Below are positions 16,729-27,974 of a stretch of DNA of 64,000 nt, one piece after another. Position numbers and translations under genes: made by a program. The stretch is taken from assembly GCA_013697635.1 (NCBI GenBank), contig JACCWM010000058.1, forward strand, positions 1-64,000, read 5' to 3'. Position 1 is the stretch's first letter, and every line of letters starts with the position of its first letter. Origin of the DNA: Lujinxingiaceae bacterium (GTDB lineage: Bacteria; Myxococcota_A; Bradymonadia; Bradymonadales; Bradymonadaceae). The notes under the pieces were generated by a model that did no database searches, was not told the DNA's origin, and saw only the letters and a program-made list of their open reading frames with translations.

Positions 16729-18147
16729 ATGGCCAGGAAACGCGCGCTTCATCGGCTCTTTTGGATTTTGGGTGGGACATTGCTCGTGACCGCGGTGCCG
16801 GCGCTCGCGAGCATTTCTGAAGTAGGCGGGGGCCCGATCGCGCGTTGGCCTCTCATGGCCGTGGGTCTGGGCCTTGCGTTGGTGGGCCTTGTCGGTGGGC
16901 GGCTGCTGCGGCCCTGGCGCGAGCTTGAAGCTGCCTGGCGAATTGCCCGCGTCGTCGGTGTAGCGGTCTCGAGCATCGGACTCTTGGTGGCGATGTACGC
17001 GCTGACCGAAGTGCCTCCGTTTGCTGGCCATGAGGAGGGGCTTTCCTGGTGGAACTCATATGAAGACGCTGTGAGCGCCTCTCGCCAGTCCGGTCGACCG
17101 ATGATGGTCGACTTTACCGCAGACTGGTGCGGGGCGTGCAAAGAGTTGGAGGCTGAAGTCTTCCATGATGCCAGCGTGCGCGAGCGCCTCGAGCAAGAGC
17201 TGATCCTGGTCAAGGTCGATTTCGATCGCAATACGCCAGAAAACCGGGTTCTGATCCATCACTTCGAGGTGACGGGCCTGCCACGCGTCGCGTTCGTGTC
17301 GTCCGACGGGCAATTTCTGCGCGGACCAAGCTTCGATGGCAAGATTGGCGTCAATGACTTTTTGGACCGGCTCAACGCAGTGCAAACGGGCGATCATGGG
17401 CAAAGCAGCACCTCGAGTCGTCTGGAGCAGACTCTGGCTGAGAAGGGTTTGTGGAGCGTGTTGCTGCTGGTCTTCTTTGCTGGAGTGCTCTCCAGCCTCA
17501 CGCCCTGCGTCTATCCGCTCATTCCAATCACCATCAGCATTTTCGGCGCACGCCAGGCCGGCTCAAAACGCGAGGGTTTTTTGCTGAGCTTGACGTATGT
17601 TTTTGGCATCGCGATCACCTACGCCGCGATGGGGGTGGTTGCGGCAAGCGTCGGTGCAGTCTTTGGCGGCGCGATGCAGAATCCCTGGTTGCTTGCTGCG
17701 ATCGCGGCGCTGTTCTTCGGGCTGGGCCTGAGCAGCCTGGGTGTTTTTGATTTTCGCCTGCCCGGTGCCTTGCAGACCAAGCTCAGCCAAAAGGGCGGCG
17801 TGGGCTACGGAGGGGCGTTCGTGATGGGGTTGGTCGCCGGGATCATCGCGGCGCCCTGCGTTGGGCCGATCGTTGCCGGCATCTTGTTGTACGTTGCCGG
17901 CCAGCAAGACCTGTTTTTGGGATGGGCTTTGCTGATGGTATTCGCGCTGGGCATGGGAATGCTGTTTTTGGTGCTTGGCACGTTCTCGTCGCTGCTCAAT
18001 CGGCTTCCACGGGCCGGCGGCTGGATGGAGGGGGTGAAAGCCTTCTTCGGCGTTGTTTTCATTGCTATGTCGCTGTATTACCTTCGTTTTGCGCTGCGCT
18101 CTCTCAACGTCGTGATCGACGGGTTGTGGTTGTGGGTGGCCGGATGA
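16729..18147 (+). CDS. DsbD-like thiol:disulphide interchange protein, rearranged domain order
   Basis: A 472-residue inner-membrane protein that should carry electrons from cytoplasmic thioredoxin to the periplasm. Three membrane segments (about 10-95) come first, then a thioredoxin domain (about 105-215) with DWCGACK (C134, C137), then the DsbD/CcdA membrane domain (about 240-465) with its two conserved cysteines in LTPC (C260) and AAPC (C377). Classical DsbD has the order alpha, membrane, thioredoxin; here the thioredoxin is before the membrane domain and the alpha domain is absent. ATG 16729 is preceded by GGAAG; ATG 16705 and GTG 16684 are upstream options. The divergent neighbour is a TlpA-like protein, a likely electron acceptor. 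Confidence 0.85.
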   Translation: MARKRALHRLFWILGGTLLVTAVPALASISEVGGGPIARWPLMAVGLGLALVGLVGGRLLRPWRELEAAWRIARVVGVAVSSIGLLVAMYALTEVPPFAGHEEGLSWWNSYEDAVSASRQSGRPMMVDFTADWCGACKELEAEVFHDASVRERLEQELILVKVDFDRNTPENRVLIHHFEVTGLPRVAFVSSDGQFLRGPSFDGKIGVNDFLDRLNAVQTGDHGQSSTSSRLEQTLAEKGLWSVLLLVFFAGVLSSLTPCVYPLIPITISIFGARQAGSKREGFLLSLTYVFGIAITYAAMGVVAASVGAVFGGAMQNPWLLAAIAALFFGLGLSSLGVFDFRLPGALQTKLSQKGGVGYGGAFVMGLVAGIIAAPCVGPIVAGILLYVAGQQDLFLGWALLMVFALGMGMLFLVLGTFSSLLNRLPRAGGWMEGVKAFFGVVFIAMSLYYLRFALRSLNVVIDGLWLWVAG

Positions 18148-18271
18148 TCAAAAAAACATGGCCTTCAGCGGTTTTGACTTGACCGGGGCTGGCATGTAAA
18201 TAGTTTGGCGGCATCAGGCGGCCTTTATGGAAAAGGTAATCTTATGTCGTCCCTTTGTAGAGGTTGGTGTC

Positions 18272-18652
18272 ATGCCGATTTACGAGTACCGATGCGATGG
18301 CTGTGAACATGTCTTCGAGGAGCTTCAACGCCTCAGCGATCCAGATCCGGAGGCCTGTCCGAAATGCGCGTCGGCCACGGTGCGTCGGTTGATGTCGAGT
18401 ACCTCCTTTCAGCTCAAAGGTGGTGGTTGGTACGTGACCGACTACAAGGCGGCCGCGCCCGGCACGCCCGCACCAGCGACGCCAGATTCGCCCTCAGCGG
18501 CGAGTGAACCGGGCACGAACGCCAACAGCGATAGCTCGAGCGATTCGGCGAGCGTTTCCAGTGCGCCAAGCGAGCATGCCCACAGTTCGAGCTGTGGCTG
18601 TGGGCCGAGCAAGCCCAGCAAACCCAGCAAACCCAGCACGGAAGCCGCCTGA
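18272..18652 (+). CDS. FmdB-family zinc ribbon protein
   Basis: A 126-residue protein. Residues 1-45 are the FmdB/CxxC_CXXC_SSSS zinc ribbon: MPIYEYRCDGCEHVFE and then ACPKCAS supply the two CxxC pairs. The family is common, small and of uncertain role (proposed regulator). The tail is low complexity, rich in Ser/Ala/Pro, with SCGCG and a four-fold SKP repeat coded by 9-base tandem units near 18610-18640. ATG 18272 was chosen because the family always begins MPIYEY; the frame is open back to 18227 without support. It lies 196 bases ahead of dnaK. Confidence 0.85.
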   Translation: MPIYEYRCDGCEHVFEELQRLSDPDPEACPKCASATVRRLMSSTSFQLKGGGWYVTDYKAAAPGTPAPATPDSPSAASEPGTNANSDSSSDSASVSSAPSEHAHSSSCGCGPSKPSKPSKPSTEAA

Positions 18653-18848
18653 AAAATTACACTTGTCTCTTGAGGGGAAGTGCCTAGTTTCGCGCTGGGA
18701 AGAGAATTTCCAATTATTGGGTCATTTACCCAGATACTTGGTGGATGCTCGATTGAAGCAATGGGTGAAATTGAGATGAGGTTTGGACAGTATTTGTACG
18801 TGAGCACATGTGAGTAACACGCGTCGTAACCAGTAAGGAGAACGGGCA

Positions 18849-20762
<1,914 letters not shown>

Positions 20763-20819
20763 GAGTCAGTATTGGCTGGCCTAAGGCGTTGACTTCTAGG
20801 TGTTTTTGACCTAAATGAA

Positions 20820-20860
20820 CTGCCGACTCACGAATCAATCGTGAGTCGGCAGTTTTGTTT
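20820..20860 (+). terminator. Rho-independent terminator of dnaK
   Basis: A perfect 14-bp stem (CTGCCGACTCACGA with TCGTGAGTCGGCAG) with a 5-base loop, followed by TTTTGTTTT. Confidence 0.9.
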
Positions 20861-20972
20861 TGAGTTACGCCGATCGCAGAGGATTCTTGTTGCGCGGGCT
20901 TTAGTTTTTAATGGACAGGCGCTACGATGGCGTCTGCCATGCAAGTTGGCATCGTCCAAGGAGACTCTTCTT

Positions 20973-21812
20973 ATGTCTGATCAGGAGAGCGATCGCGTCA
21001 CCACCCAGCCGGGACTTAAGAAGAACGAGCTGTTGACCCGGCAAACTGGTGATGGAAGTTTTGAGTTCATCGTCGACGCTGCCGATGCCGAGCTTACCCC
21101 TGTTGGTGTAGAGGTCTCTGGTATCGAGGAACAGTTGCGCGCGCCCAAGCACTGGCGTACGGGGCTTATCGTCGGTTCCGTGGCCCTTTTGGTCGTTGTG
21201 CTCATCGGTGGCTACGCTTTGTTTGCCAATGATGAGGGCAAGAGCGGCTCGCGTGACGCCACGGCTTTGGGCTCCGAGGAAGTGAGCGGGTTCAAGCCCT
21301 ATGGTGGTGGGGAGCCGATGCCGCGTGCGATCAAGGCCCCGGCGGGTTCGCGCACAAAGCAAGTCGTCGAATTCGAAGAAGATTTCGATGAGGACGCTCT
21401 GCACGAAGATCGACGCCCGGCGATTCCTGCCAAGCGCGATCAGCCTGTCGAGCCGGATTGGGCACTCGAGGAATCCGCCGAAGTCTTCCAAGACGACACG
21501 GTGGACGATGGTGCCGTGCACATTCGTGGTGAAGACGAGTACGCACCCCAGGTCAAGCCGGTACTCCAAGATCGCGGCGACATGCGGATTAATCCACGTC
21601 TCTTGAGACCCGACAGGATGCATAACCTGCGGGAATCGGCAAGCGGTCGGCTGGCGCCCATGCAGGCCCCCTTTGAATCATCGCGGACCGGATCGGGAAA
21701 TGATGAGGACGATGAGCTCGTCGAAGACGAGACGATGTACGACGAAGAGCCCGTACGCGGTCTCGAGGAGACTGACGAAGAATGGGAAGAATCTGAGTCT
21801 GAAGGCTATTAA
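20973..21812 (+). CDS. Single-pass membrane protein with acidic C-terminal region
   Basis: A 279-residue protein of unknown function. Residues 1-62 are polar (cytoplasmic by the positive-inside rule, with KHWRT just before the membrane), about 63-85 form one membrane segment (GLIVGSVALLVVVLIGGYALF), and the rest is long, disordered-looking and very acidic, with clusters such as EFEEDFDEDALHED, DEDDELVEDE and EETDEEWEESESE at the end. This suggests a periplasmic or surface-facing spacer that could bind cations or basic proteins. ATG 20973 follows AAGGAG with good spacing; the longer frame from 20841 runs across the dnaK terminator and is not supported. Next is tRNA-Gly with its own promoter. 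Confidence 0.7.
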   Translation: MSDQESDRVTTQPGLKKNELLTRQTGDGSFEFIVDAADAELTPVGVEVSGIEEQLRAPKHWRTGLIVGSVALLVVVLIGGYALFANDEGKSGSRDATALGSEEVSGFKPYGGGEPMPRAIKAPAGSRTKQVVEFEEDFDEDALHEDRRPAIPAKRDQPVEPDWALEESAEVFQDDTVDDGAVHIRGEDEYAPQVKPVLQDRGDMRINPRLLRPDRMHNLRESASGRLAPMQAPFESSRTGSGNDEDDELVEDETMYDEEPVRGLEETDEEWEESESEGY

Positions 21813-21828
21813 ATAGGTGCGAATGTTG

Positions 21829-21857
21829 TTGACACTCGCACCACCCTTAGATAGAAA
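21829..21857 (+). promoter_or_regulatory. Sigma-70-type promoter for tRNA-Gly
   Basis: A perfect TTGACA (21829-21834), a 17-base spacer and TAGAAA (21852-21857) lie about 58 bases before the tRNA. The stop codon of the preceding gene is just upstream, so this promoter serves the tRNA. Confidence 0.7.
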
Positions 21858-21915
21858 GCTCATCGTTCGTTGGCGCTTGAAAGACGATGCAAAAAGCTAG
21901 CGAACGAATCAACAA

Positions 21916-21987
<72 letters not shown>

Positions 21988-21990
21988 CTC

Positions 21991-22032
21991 AAACAAGCCC
22001 CGATCCTTTGGATCGGGGCTTGTTTGTTTCTT
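21991..22032 (+). terminator. Rho-independent terminator of tRNA-Gly
   Basis: A perfect 16-bp stem (AAACAAGCCCCGATCC with GGATCGGGGCTTGTTT) closed by a TTT loop, followed by GTTTCTT. It starts four bases after the tRNA. Confidence 0.92.
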
Positions 22033-22215
22033 GCCCAATCCCAGGGAGGCTCGCGGATGAAGTGTTGTGGCTTGCTTGACCTGTGGCGCATGTGTCTAGT
22101 TTGACTGGCCATCAAGCCGTTCTTAAAAGCTATGCCAGTTTTTGGGTCTTCATTGCCCATCGAGGCGTTCAACATCCGTGGCGCTGTGTCGTCGCGTTAT
22201 GAGAGGACGAGAGTG

Positions 22216-23187
22216 ATGAGAGCCGACGATTGCTCGAGAGCGGCAGTATTGGTTGGTCCACGTCGCTTTGAGGTGCGCGAGGTGGCCAAGCGCGAGCCGC
22301 TTGCCGGTCAAGTGAGGGTTCGTCTGGAAGGGTGTGGCGTCGGCGCTTCAACCATTCCGCCCTTTGAGGGGCGTGGGTGGTTCGATTATCCGTTTGAACC
22401 GGGCGCTCTCGGCCACGAAGGCTGGGGTCTCATTGACGCGGTCGGCCCAGGTGTCGAAACCTTTTGCGTGGGCGAGCGGGTGGCCATGCTCAGCCATCAC
22501 GCGTATGCCACCCACGATATCGTCGAGCAAAAATCACTCCTTCGCCTGCCCGAGGCGCTTGCCGGTCAGCCGTTTCCCGGCGAACCGCTGGGTTGTGCGA
22601 TGAACGTTTTTGCTCGAAGTGAGATCGAGGCCGGTCAGACCGTTGCCATTGTAGGGGCGGGTTTTTTGGGGGCGCTGTTGTGCAGTCTCGTCCACAAGAG
22701 TGGCGCGCAGGTGATCGCGATCTCGCGCCGGGAGTTTTCGCTCGATGTGGCCAGGCGGTTTGGTGCGAGCCGGACGATCGCGATGAACGATCATGATGCG
22801 GTGGTCGAGCAAGTCCTGGAACTGACGAATGGCCAGGGGTGCCACCGCGTGATCGAGGCCACGGGCAAGCAATGGCCGCTGGATCTGGCGTCCGAGCTGG
22901 TACGCACCCGCGGTAGATTGATCGTTGCGGGCTACCACCAGGACGGCCCGCGGCAGGTGAACATGCAAATGTGGAACTTGCGCGGCCTGGATGTGATCAA
23001 CGCTCATGAGCGCGATCATGGTGTCTGCATGCACGGCATCGAGGCGGCCATTGAGGCCGCTCGTGCAGGACGCCTCGATGCCCGGCCATTGTACACCCAT
23101 GATTTCTCACTCGATGAACTCGGAGAGGCGTTGGAGATGGCGCGCACGCGGCCCCTGGGCTTCATCAAAGCTCTGATCCGCCTCTAG
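22216..23187 (+). CDS. Zinc-type medium-chain alcohol dehydrogenase family protein
   Basis: A 323-residue NAD(P)-dependent oxidoreductase of the MDR superfamily. The catalytic GroES-like half (1-135) has GHEGWGLIDAVGPGVETFCVGERVA; the Rossmann half has AIVGAGFLGALLCSLVHKSGA, the dinucleotide-binding turn, at about residues 141-160. The structural-zinc Cys cluster of classical ADH is absent and the usual catalytic Cys is at GCGVGAS, so zinc use is unclear. Substrate is unknown; homologues next to glycosyltransferases act on sugar or polyol-like molecules, and a broken glycosyltransferase-like stub follows here. ATG 22216 is preceded by GAGAGGA; an upstream ATG at 22132 is less likely. Confidence 0.8.
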   Translation: MRADDCSRAAVLVGPRRFEVREVAKREPLAGQVRVRLEGCGVGASTIPPFEGRGWFDYPFEPGALGHEGWGLIDAVGPGVETFCVGERVAMLSHHAYATHDIVEQKSLLRLPEALAGQPFPGEPLGCAMNVFARSEIEAGQTVAIVGAGFLGALLCSLVHKSGAQVIAISRREFSLDVARRFGASRTIAMNDHDAVVEQVLELTNGQGCHRVIEATGKQWPLDLASELVRTRGRLIVAGYHQDGPRQVNMQMWNLRGLDVINAHERDHGVCMHGIEAAIEAARAGRLDARPLYTHDFSLDELGEALEMARTRPLGFIKALIRL

Positions 23188-23198
23188 GTCGATGCTTC

Positions 23199-23390
23199 AA
23201 GACCAGCGGGATAGGGGTCTTCGATGCTTTGCTCGAGGAGGCCGTGTTGTGTTGGAGCTTCAGGGGCCAACGCGAGCCGTGATCTTTTTGGATGTTGATG
23301 CCTCAGCGACTCTTGGTCGTCTCCAACAGAGTCCCGACGATCCGTTTGCGGCGTTGATTCCTCGCTACGATGCCGTATTGACCAACGGTG
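23199..23390 (+). pseudogene. Remnant of a CgeB-like glycosyltransferase (frameshifted, truncated)
   Basis: Two frames together encode a stretch that reads as part of a CgeB-type glycosyltransferase: KTSGIGVFDALLEEAVL in one frame (23199-23249), then LELQGPTRAVIFLDVDA and PDDPFAALIPRYDAVLT in another (23252-23385). The break is at a TTGTGTTG at about 23247-23254, where two extra bases shift the frame. No N-terminal part lies upstream because the dehydrogenase ends at 23187, and the sequence after RYDAVLT does not continue the family and soon reaches a stop at 23411-23413. The match is from memory of the family motif DVDAPATL...DPFRALIPRYDL, so it needs a database search. An intact small gene (73 residues from 23192) is the alternative. 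Confidence 0.5.
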
Positions 23391-23435
23391 TGAAACAGAT
23401 CAGCTCGTCATAAAAAAAGAGCAGCAGCGCCAAAA

Positions 23436-23470
23436 AAAAGCCCCGTCCGGTTTGAGTGGACGGGGCTTTT
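23436..23470. terminator. Bidirectional rho-independent terminator
   Basis: AAAAGCCCCGTCC pairs with GGACGGGGCTTTT around a 9-base loop. With A and T runs on either side it can stop transcription from both directions, between the stub and the convergent chaperone gene. Confidence 0.9.
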
Positions 23471-23506
23471 GAAGGGACAGGGACTCACATACACGAGCCG
23501 GCTCAA

Positions 23507-25258
23507 TCAGCCAGGCTCGCCCAAGGAGACTTCCAGGGCGGCAGGCTCGGCCATCTGGCGAACGCGAGCCGCGGTGCTGCTGGTGCGATCATGGAGGCGA
23601 ATGCTGCCGTCCTTGAGTGCTTGTTTGAAGAGCCCCTCGACCCAGGGGCCGTAGTCCTCGGCAGGAACGACGAGCAAGGAGGCCGAACCGCCGAGTAAGG
23701 TCGATGCCTTGGCCTGGCGGGCCTCGCCGGCAAGCGCGAGTCGGTCAGTTGCTGAGATCTCGGGGGCCGGATCTTTGCGTTCTTTGAGTCGGGCAACGAC
23801 CTTGGCGCCATTGACGTCGTAGACCTTCTGAGCGAGCGGTGCCGCCTCGGTCAGCTTGAAGGCGGCCGTGGCGAGCTCGGCGCTCTTGCCGATCTCGGGG
23901 ATGCGATCCCAGGGTGAGCGGCCAAGTTGCAGGCCCGGGAACTGGGCACCGAACATGGCCGACATGTCCTGACCCTCGAGGCTGAACATTCCGGTGCTGG
24001 CTACCTGCACGGTGCTCCAAGGCGAGGCGGCGAGCTGCTCGCCGTCTTCCTCGGCACCTTCTTCGACAGGGGCGGGCTGGAAGGCCTCGAGCGCCTCTTT
24101 GAGCGAGCCGGTGGTCTTGGCCTTCTCGTGGAGCTTTTGCGCGAGCTCTGACGAGATGGATTCTACCTTGCGCTCCTGGATCAGGGTGCGTGCGATGTCC
24201 TCGCGTACATCTTCGATCGGGGTCTTCTTGGCATCCTTGCGGTCTTCGAGCTTGACAAGCATGAAGGCAAAATCGGTGTCGACTTCCTTGACCGATCCGA
24301 CATCAGCGCCTTGAAGAGCGGCAGCGATGTTCTGGTCGAGGTTCTCGAGGGTCGACCAATCCATCAGGCCCTGGCGTTCCTTGGCGTAATCCTCGGTGAG
24401 CTCGCCGGCAACGTCGGCGAAAGACTCCTTCTCCTCGGTGACGCGTCGTTTGGCATCTTCAAAGCGCTTCTTGGCGGCATCAAGTGCGCCGGCTTCCTCT
24501 GGCTTGACGATGAAGATGCGGCGAATGAGCACCTGCTCGGCCTCTTCGTACTTGCTACGATTGGCTTCGTAGTTCTTGGTGATGTCGTCACCGCTCTTGG
24601 CGACGAAGGCCTGAACGTCCTCGTCGGTGACCTCGATGAAGTCCTTGAGCGATTGGGCCGAGAAGCGCACGAACTCGAGGTTGACCTCGGTGTTTCGAAG
24701 GGCGTTGAACTCTTCAATTTCCTGAGGCGTGACATTGACTTGCATGTCGACGAGCGCCATGAACTTGCGCGCAAGCAATTCTTCGCGCTTGAATGATTCG
24801 TACTTGGGGATGCTCACGCGCAGATGGTTTTGTACGTAGGCCTTGTAGAAGGGGCCGTCAAAGTCGCCCGAGCGTCCATAGGCGAAGCGAAACTCCATGT
24901 TTCGATTCGGATCGAGGATGTACTCGCGAAACTCGTTGTCGTCGACGCGAAGCCCCGCCATACGTGCTTTGTCAGCGAGCAAGTAGGTGAGCACGACCAT
25001 GCGCAGCGACATGGCTTGCTGGCGCAGGAATTGGTCTTCGTCGCCCTGGCGTTGGCCGCCAAAGACGCGATTGTAGACGATGTTGACGTCGTCCGTGTAA
25101 ATATCGGTGCCGCCGGCATTGGCCATTAGAGTGCGCCCGCCGCTTGCGCGACAGCCGTCGGCAGGTGCACCGAAAAAGACGGCGAAGACAACAATGAGCA
25201 AGCCAACGAGGATGTAGGAGAAGCCGCTCTTTGTAGAGCGGCGAAGTTGTTCGAGCAT
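23507..25258 (-). CDS. SurA/PpiD-like periplasmic peptidyl-prolyl isomerase family chaperone
   Basis: A 583-residue membrane-anchored protein. One N-terminal membrane segment (SYILVGLLIVVFAVFFG, about 13-29) anchors it in the inner membrane; the rest faces the periplasm. Residues about 40-220 form a SurA-N-like helical chaperone domain, about 230-345 a parvulin-like domain (FADVAGELTEDYAKERQGLMDW and VKEVDTDFAFMLVKLEDR), and a C-terminal helical part follows. The layout is that of PpiD. The segment where parvulins have the conserved His (xHIL) reads IRRIFIV, so isomerase activity may be lost and chaperone function kept. ATG 25258 follows AGGAG. It lies divergent from mreB. Confidence 0.8.
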   Translation of the reverse strand: MLEQLRRSTKSGFSYILVGLLIVVFAVFFGAPADGCRASGGRTLMANAGGTDIYTDDVNIVYNRVFGGQRQGDEDQFLRQQAMSLRMVVLTYLLADKARMAGLRVDDNEFREYILDPNRNMEFRFAYGRSGDFDGPFYKAYVQNHLRVSIPKYESFKREELLARKFMALVDMQVNVTPQEIEEFNALRNTEVNLEFVRFSAQSLKDFIEVTDEDVQAFVAKSGDDITKNYEANRSKYEEAEQVLIRRIFIVKPEEAGALDAAKKRFEDAKRRVTEEKESFADVAGELTEDYAKERQGLMDWSTLENLDQNIAAALQGADVGSVKEVDTDFAFMLVKLEDRKDAKKTPIEDVREDIARTLIQERKVESISSELAQKLHEKAKTTGSLKEALEAFQPAPVEEGAEEDGEQLAASPWSTVQVASTGMFSLEGQDMSAMFGAQFPGLQLGRSPWDRIPEIGKSAELATAAFKLTEAAPLAQKVYDVNGAKVVARLKERKDPAPEISATDRLALAGEARQAKASTLLGGSASLLVVPAEDYGPWVEGLFKQALKDGSIRLHDRTSSTAARVRQMAEPAALEVSLGEPG

Positions 25259-25433
25259 GTGAGACTAACTCCTGCCAGAATTCATGTAAGGCGACCAGTT
25301 AAAACCGGTAAATCCCTGGAATCAAACTTGAAGAGCTCTGGTTAAATTCCACTAAGTGAGCCAAAGCGGGCGATGTTAACGATTCAATTCAGTCATTGCA
25401 AGGCGCTGCAGGCGCGCACCGTAGTATTTCCAC

Positions 25434-25463
25434 TTGAGATCGTCCACATAAAATTGGTACAAG
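25434..25463 (+). promoter_or_regulatory. Possible sigma-70 promoter for mreB
   Basis: TTGAGA (25434-25439), an 18-base spacer and TACAAG (25458-25463), about 90 bases before mreB. The -10 is imperfect. The 293 bases between the two divergent genes hold no other feature except a short GGGAG/CTCCC hairpin near 25482-25505. Confidence 0.35.
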
Positions 25464-25542
25464 GCAATGCCTCTGGTTAGCTCGGGAGTGAGAGCTTCTG
25501 CTCCCGCTCCCCAATGAGCCCCCCCGCCAGCGAGTACCATGA

Positions 25543-26589
<1,047 letters not shown>

Positions 26590-26610
26590 TCATCGGATTA
26601 GAATAGGCCC

Positions 26611-27447
26611 ATGTTCGAGCTGTTGAGAAACCATCGCAGGAAGGCGGCTGGACTGATCCTCGTCGTGATGCCTTTCGTCTTGATGGCCACCTCGGCCGGC
26701 GCGAGCATTGGCGAATCGCCAAGCCACTTGCCCATGCAGTGGATGCAACGCGGCGTCGGCTGGGCGCAGTACGGCGGCACCCTTGGCGTGGGTGGGCTCG
26801 GTGGTCTGTGGGCTCGGATAACGTCGGCCGAGTTGGTCGAGGAGAATCGTCGCCTCAAACACGAGGTCGCCAGGCTGCGTGAGGAGAAATCCCGGCTGAT
26901 CGGCATCCTTCAAGAGAATTCGAGACTTCGCGAGATGGTCGATCTGCAAAAGCGCCATCCTGAGTACGAGCTTGTACCGGCGATGGTCATCGGGCGTGAT
27001 GTTTCACCGTATTTTCGCGTGGTGACGATCAAGATTCAAAGCAACGCCAAGCTCAAAGCGCGCATGCCCGTCATTGCGGCCGGCGGGGTCGTCGGACAGA
27101 TTCATCGTGTCTATGGTGAATTTGCCGACGTCGTTGTACTCTCCGATCCGCGAAGTCGCATCGACGCGATCAGTCAGAGAAATCGTACACAGGGTGTCGT
27201 GCAGGGACTCGGCCACGAGCGCGATTATTTCGCCAAGATCGCCTATTTGTTGCAAAAAGACGAGATCCGAGCGGGCGATGTCATGGTGACCAGCGGCATG
27301 GGCGGCATCTTCCCCAAAGAGCTGATCATTGGCACCGTAACGGAGATTGGCACAAGTGAGCGCGGTCTCTTTCAAGAGGCCTCGATCGAGCCGGCCGTGG
27401 ACTTCTCGCGCCTCGAAGAGGTTTTCGTGATCATGGGATCTCATTGA
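26611..27447 (+). CDS. mreC: Rod shape-determining protein MreC
   Basis: A 278-residue bitopic protein. A membrane segment (AGLILVVMPFVLMATSAGA, about 11-29) is followed by a coiled coil (about 70-115, with VEENRRLKHEVARLREEKSRL) and the two beta-barrel domains of MreC (about 120-275, with VSPYFRVVTIKIQSNA and VMVTSGMGGIFPKELIIGTV). MreC links MreB and MreD to PBP2 and activates it. It sits 21 bases after mreB and 8 before mreD. Confidence 0.95.
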   Translation: MFELLRNHRRKAAGLILVVMPFVLMATSAGASIGESPSHLPMQWMQRGVGWAQYGGTLGVGGLGGLWARITSAELVEENRRLKHEVARLREEKSRLIGILQENSRLREMVDLQKRHPEYELVPAMVIGRDVSPYFRVVTIKIQSNAKLKARMPVIAAGGVVGQIHRVYGEFADVVVLSDPRSRIDAISQRNRTQGVVQGLGHERDYFAKIAYLLQKDEIRAGDVMVTSGMGGIFPKELIIGTVTEIGTSERGLFQEASIEPAVDFSRLEEVFVIMGSH

Positions 27448-27455
27448 GGTAAGTC

Positions 27456-27971
27456 GTGCCGGGTCCAGTCACTTGGTTGGTATGCGTGATTCTTCTCGTC
27501 GCCGAGAGCGTGCTGCTCTCGGCCTTTGGCGTGGAGTCGTTCGGCCTTCAAAGCGGCGTGGGCGTGACGATTTATCTGGGGCTTCGCCGTGAATTTGTGA
27601 CGGGAGCACTCACGCTTGCCGCGCTCTTGCCGGTGGTCGAGTGGCTGGTTTCTGGGCCGATGGGATTCTACTCCCTGGGATTGGTCGTCGTGTTCTTTGT
27701 ATTGCGCGCGCTTCGAGGCAACATCCAGAAGCGCTGGGGATTTGCTCAGATGATCCTGGCGGCGCTGATGGCGTTCTTGCATGCCGGGGTCATGGTCATC
27801 GCACTGCTGCTGGCCAACGCAAATTCGGCCATCATGCATTCGGTGCTTTGGAACGTGTGGATGGCCTGTGTCTTGGTCGGGCTGACGTTTGTGCCCCTCG
27901 CGCGTTTCTTGGAGCGAGGCGACCGCATGCTCAACCCGCGAAGCGGGCGAACCGTACTCGAGGTTAGCTAG
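27456..27971 (+). CDS. mreD: Rod shape-determining protein MreD
   Basis: A 171-residue integral membrane protein with five or six hydrophobic segments, as expected for MreD (LVCVILLVAESVLLSAFG, FVTGALTLAALLPVVEWL, LGLVVVFFVLRAL, ILAALMAFLHAGVMVIALLLA, WMACVLVGLTFVPLA). The start is GTG at 27456 with GAGGTAA upstream. It is conserved more by position than by sequence; between mreC and mrdA the assignment is safe. Confidence 0.9.
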   Translation: MPGPVTWLVCVILLVAESVLLSAFGVESFGLQSGVGVTIYLGLRREFVTGALTLAALLPVVEWLVSGPMGFYSLGLVVVFFVLRALRGNIQKRWGFAQMILAALMAFLHAGVMVIALLLANANSAIMHSVLWNVWMACVLVGLTFVPLARFLERGDRMLNPRSGRTVLEVS

Positions 27972-27974
27972 CCC

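Noticed and set aside
18653-18848. Heat-shock control site (CIRCE or sigma-32 promoter) before dnaK
   Set aside because: No inverted TTAGCACTC element and no CTTGAA/CCCCAT pair is present. Only a short TGGGT/ACCCA hairpin near 18718-18732 is seen, which is too weak to call.
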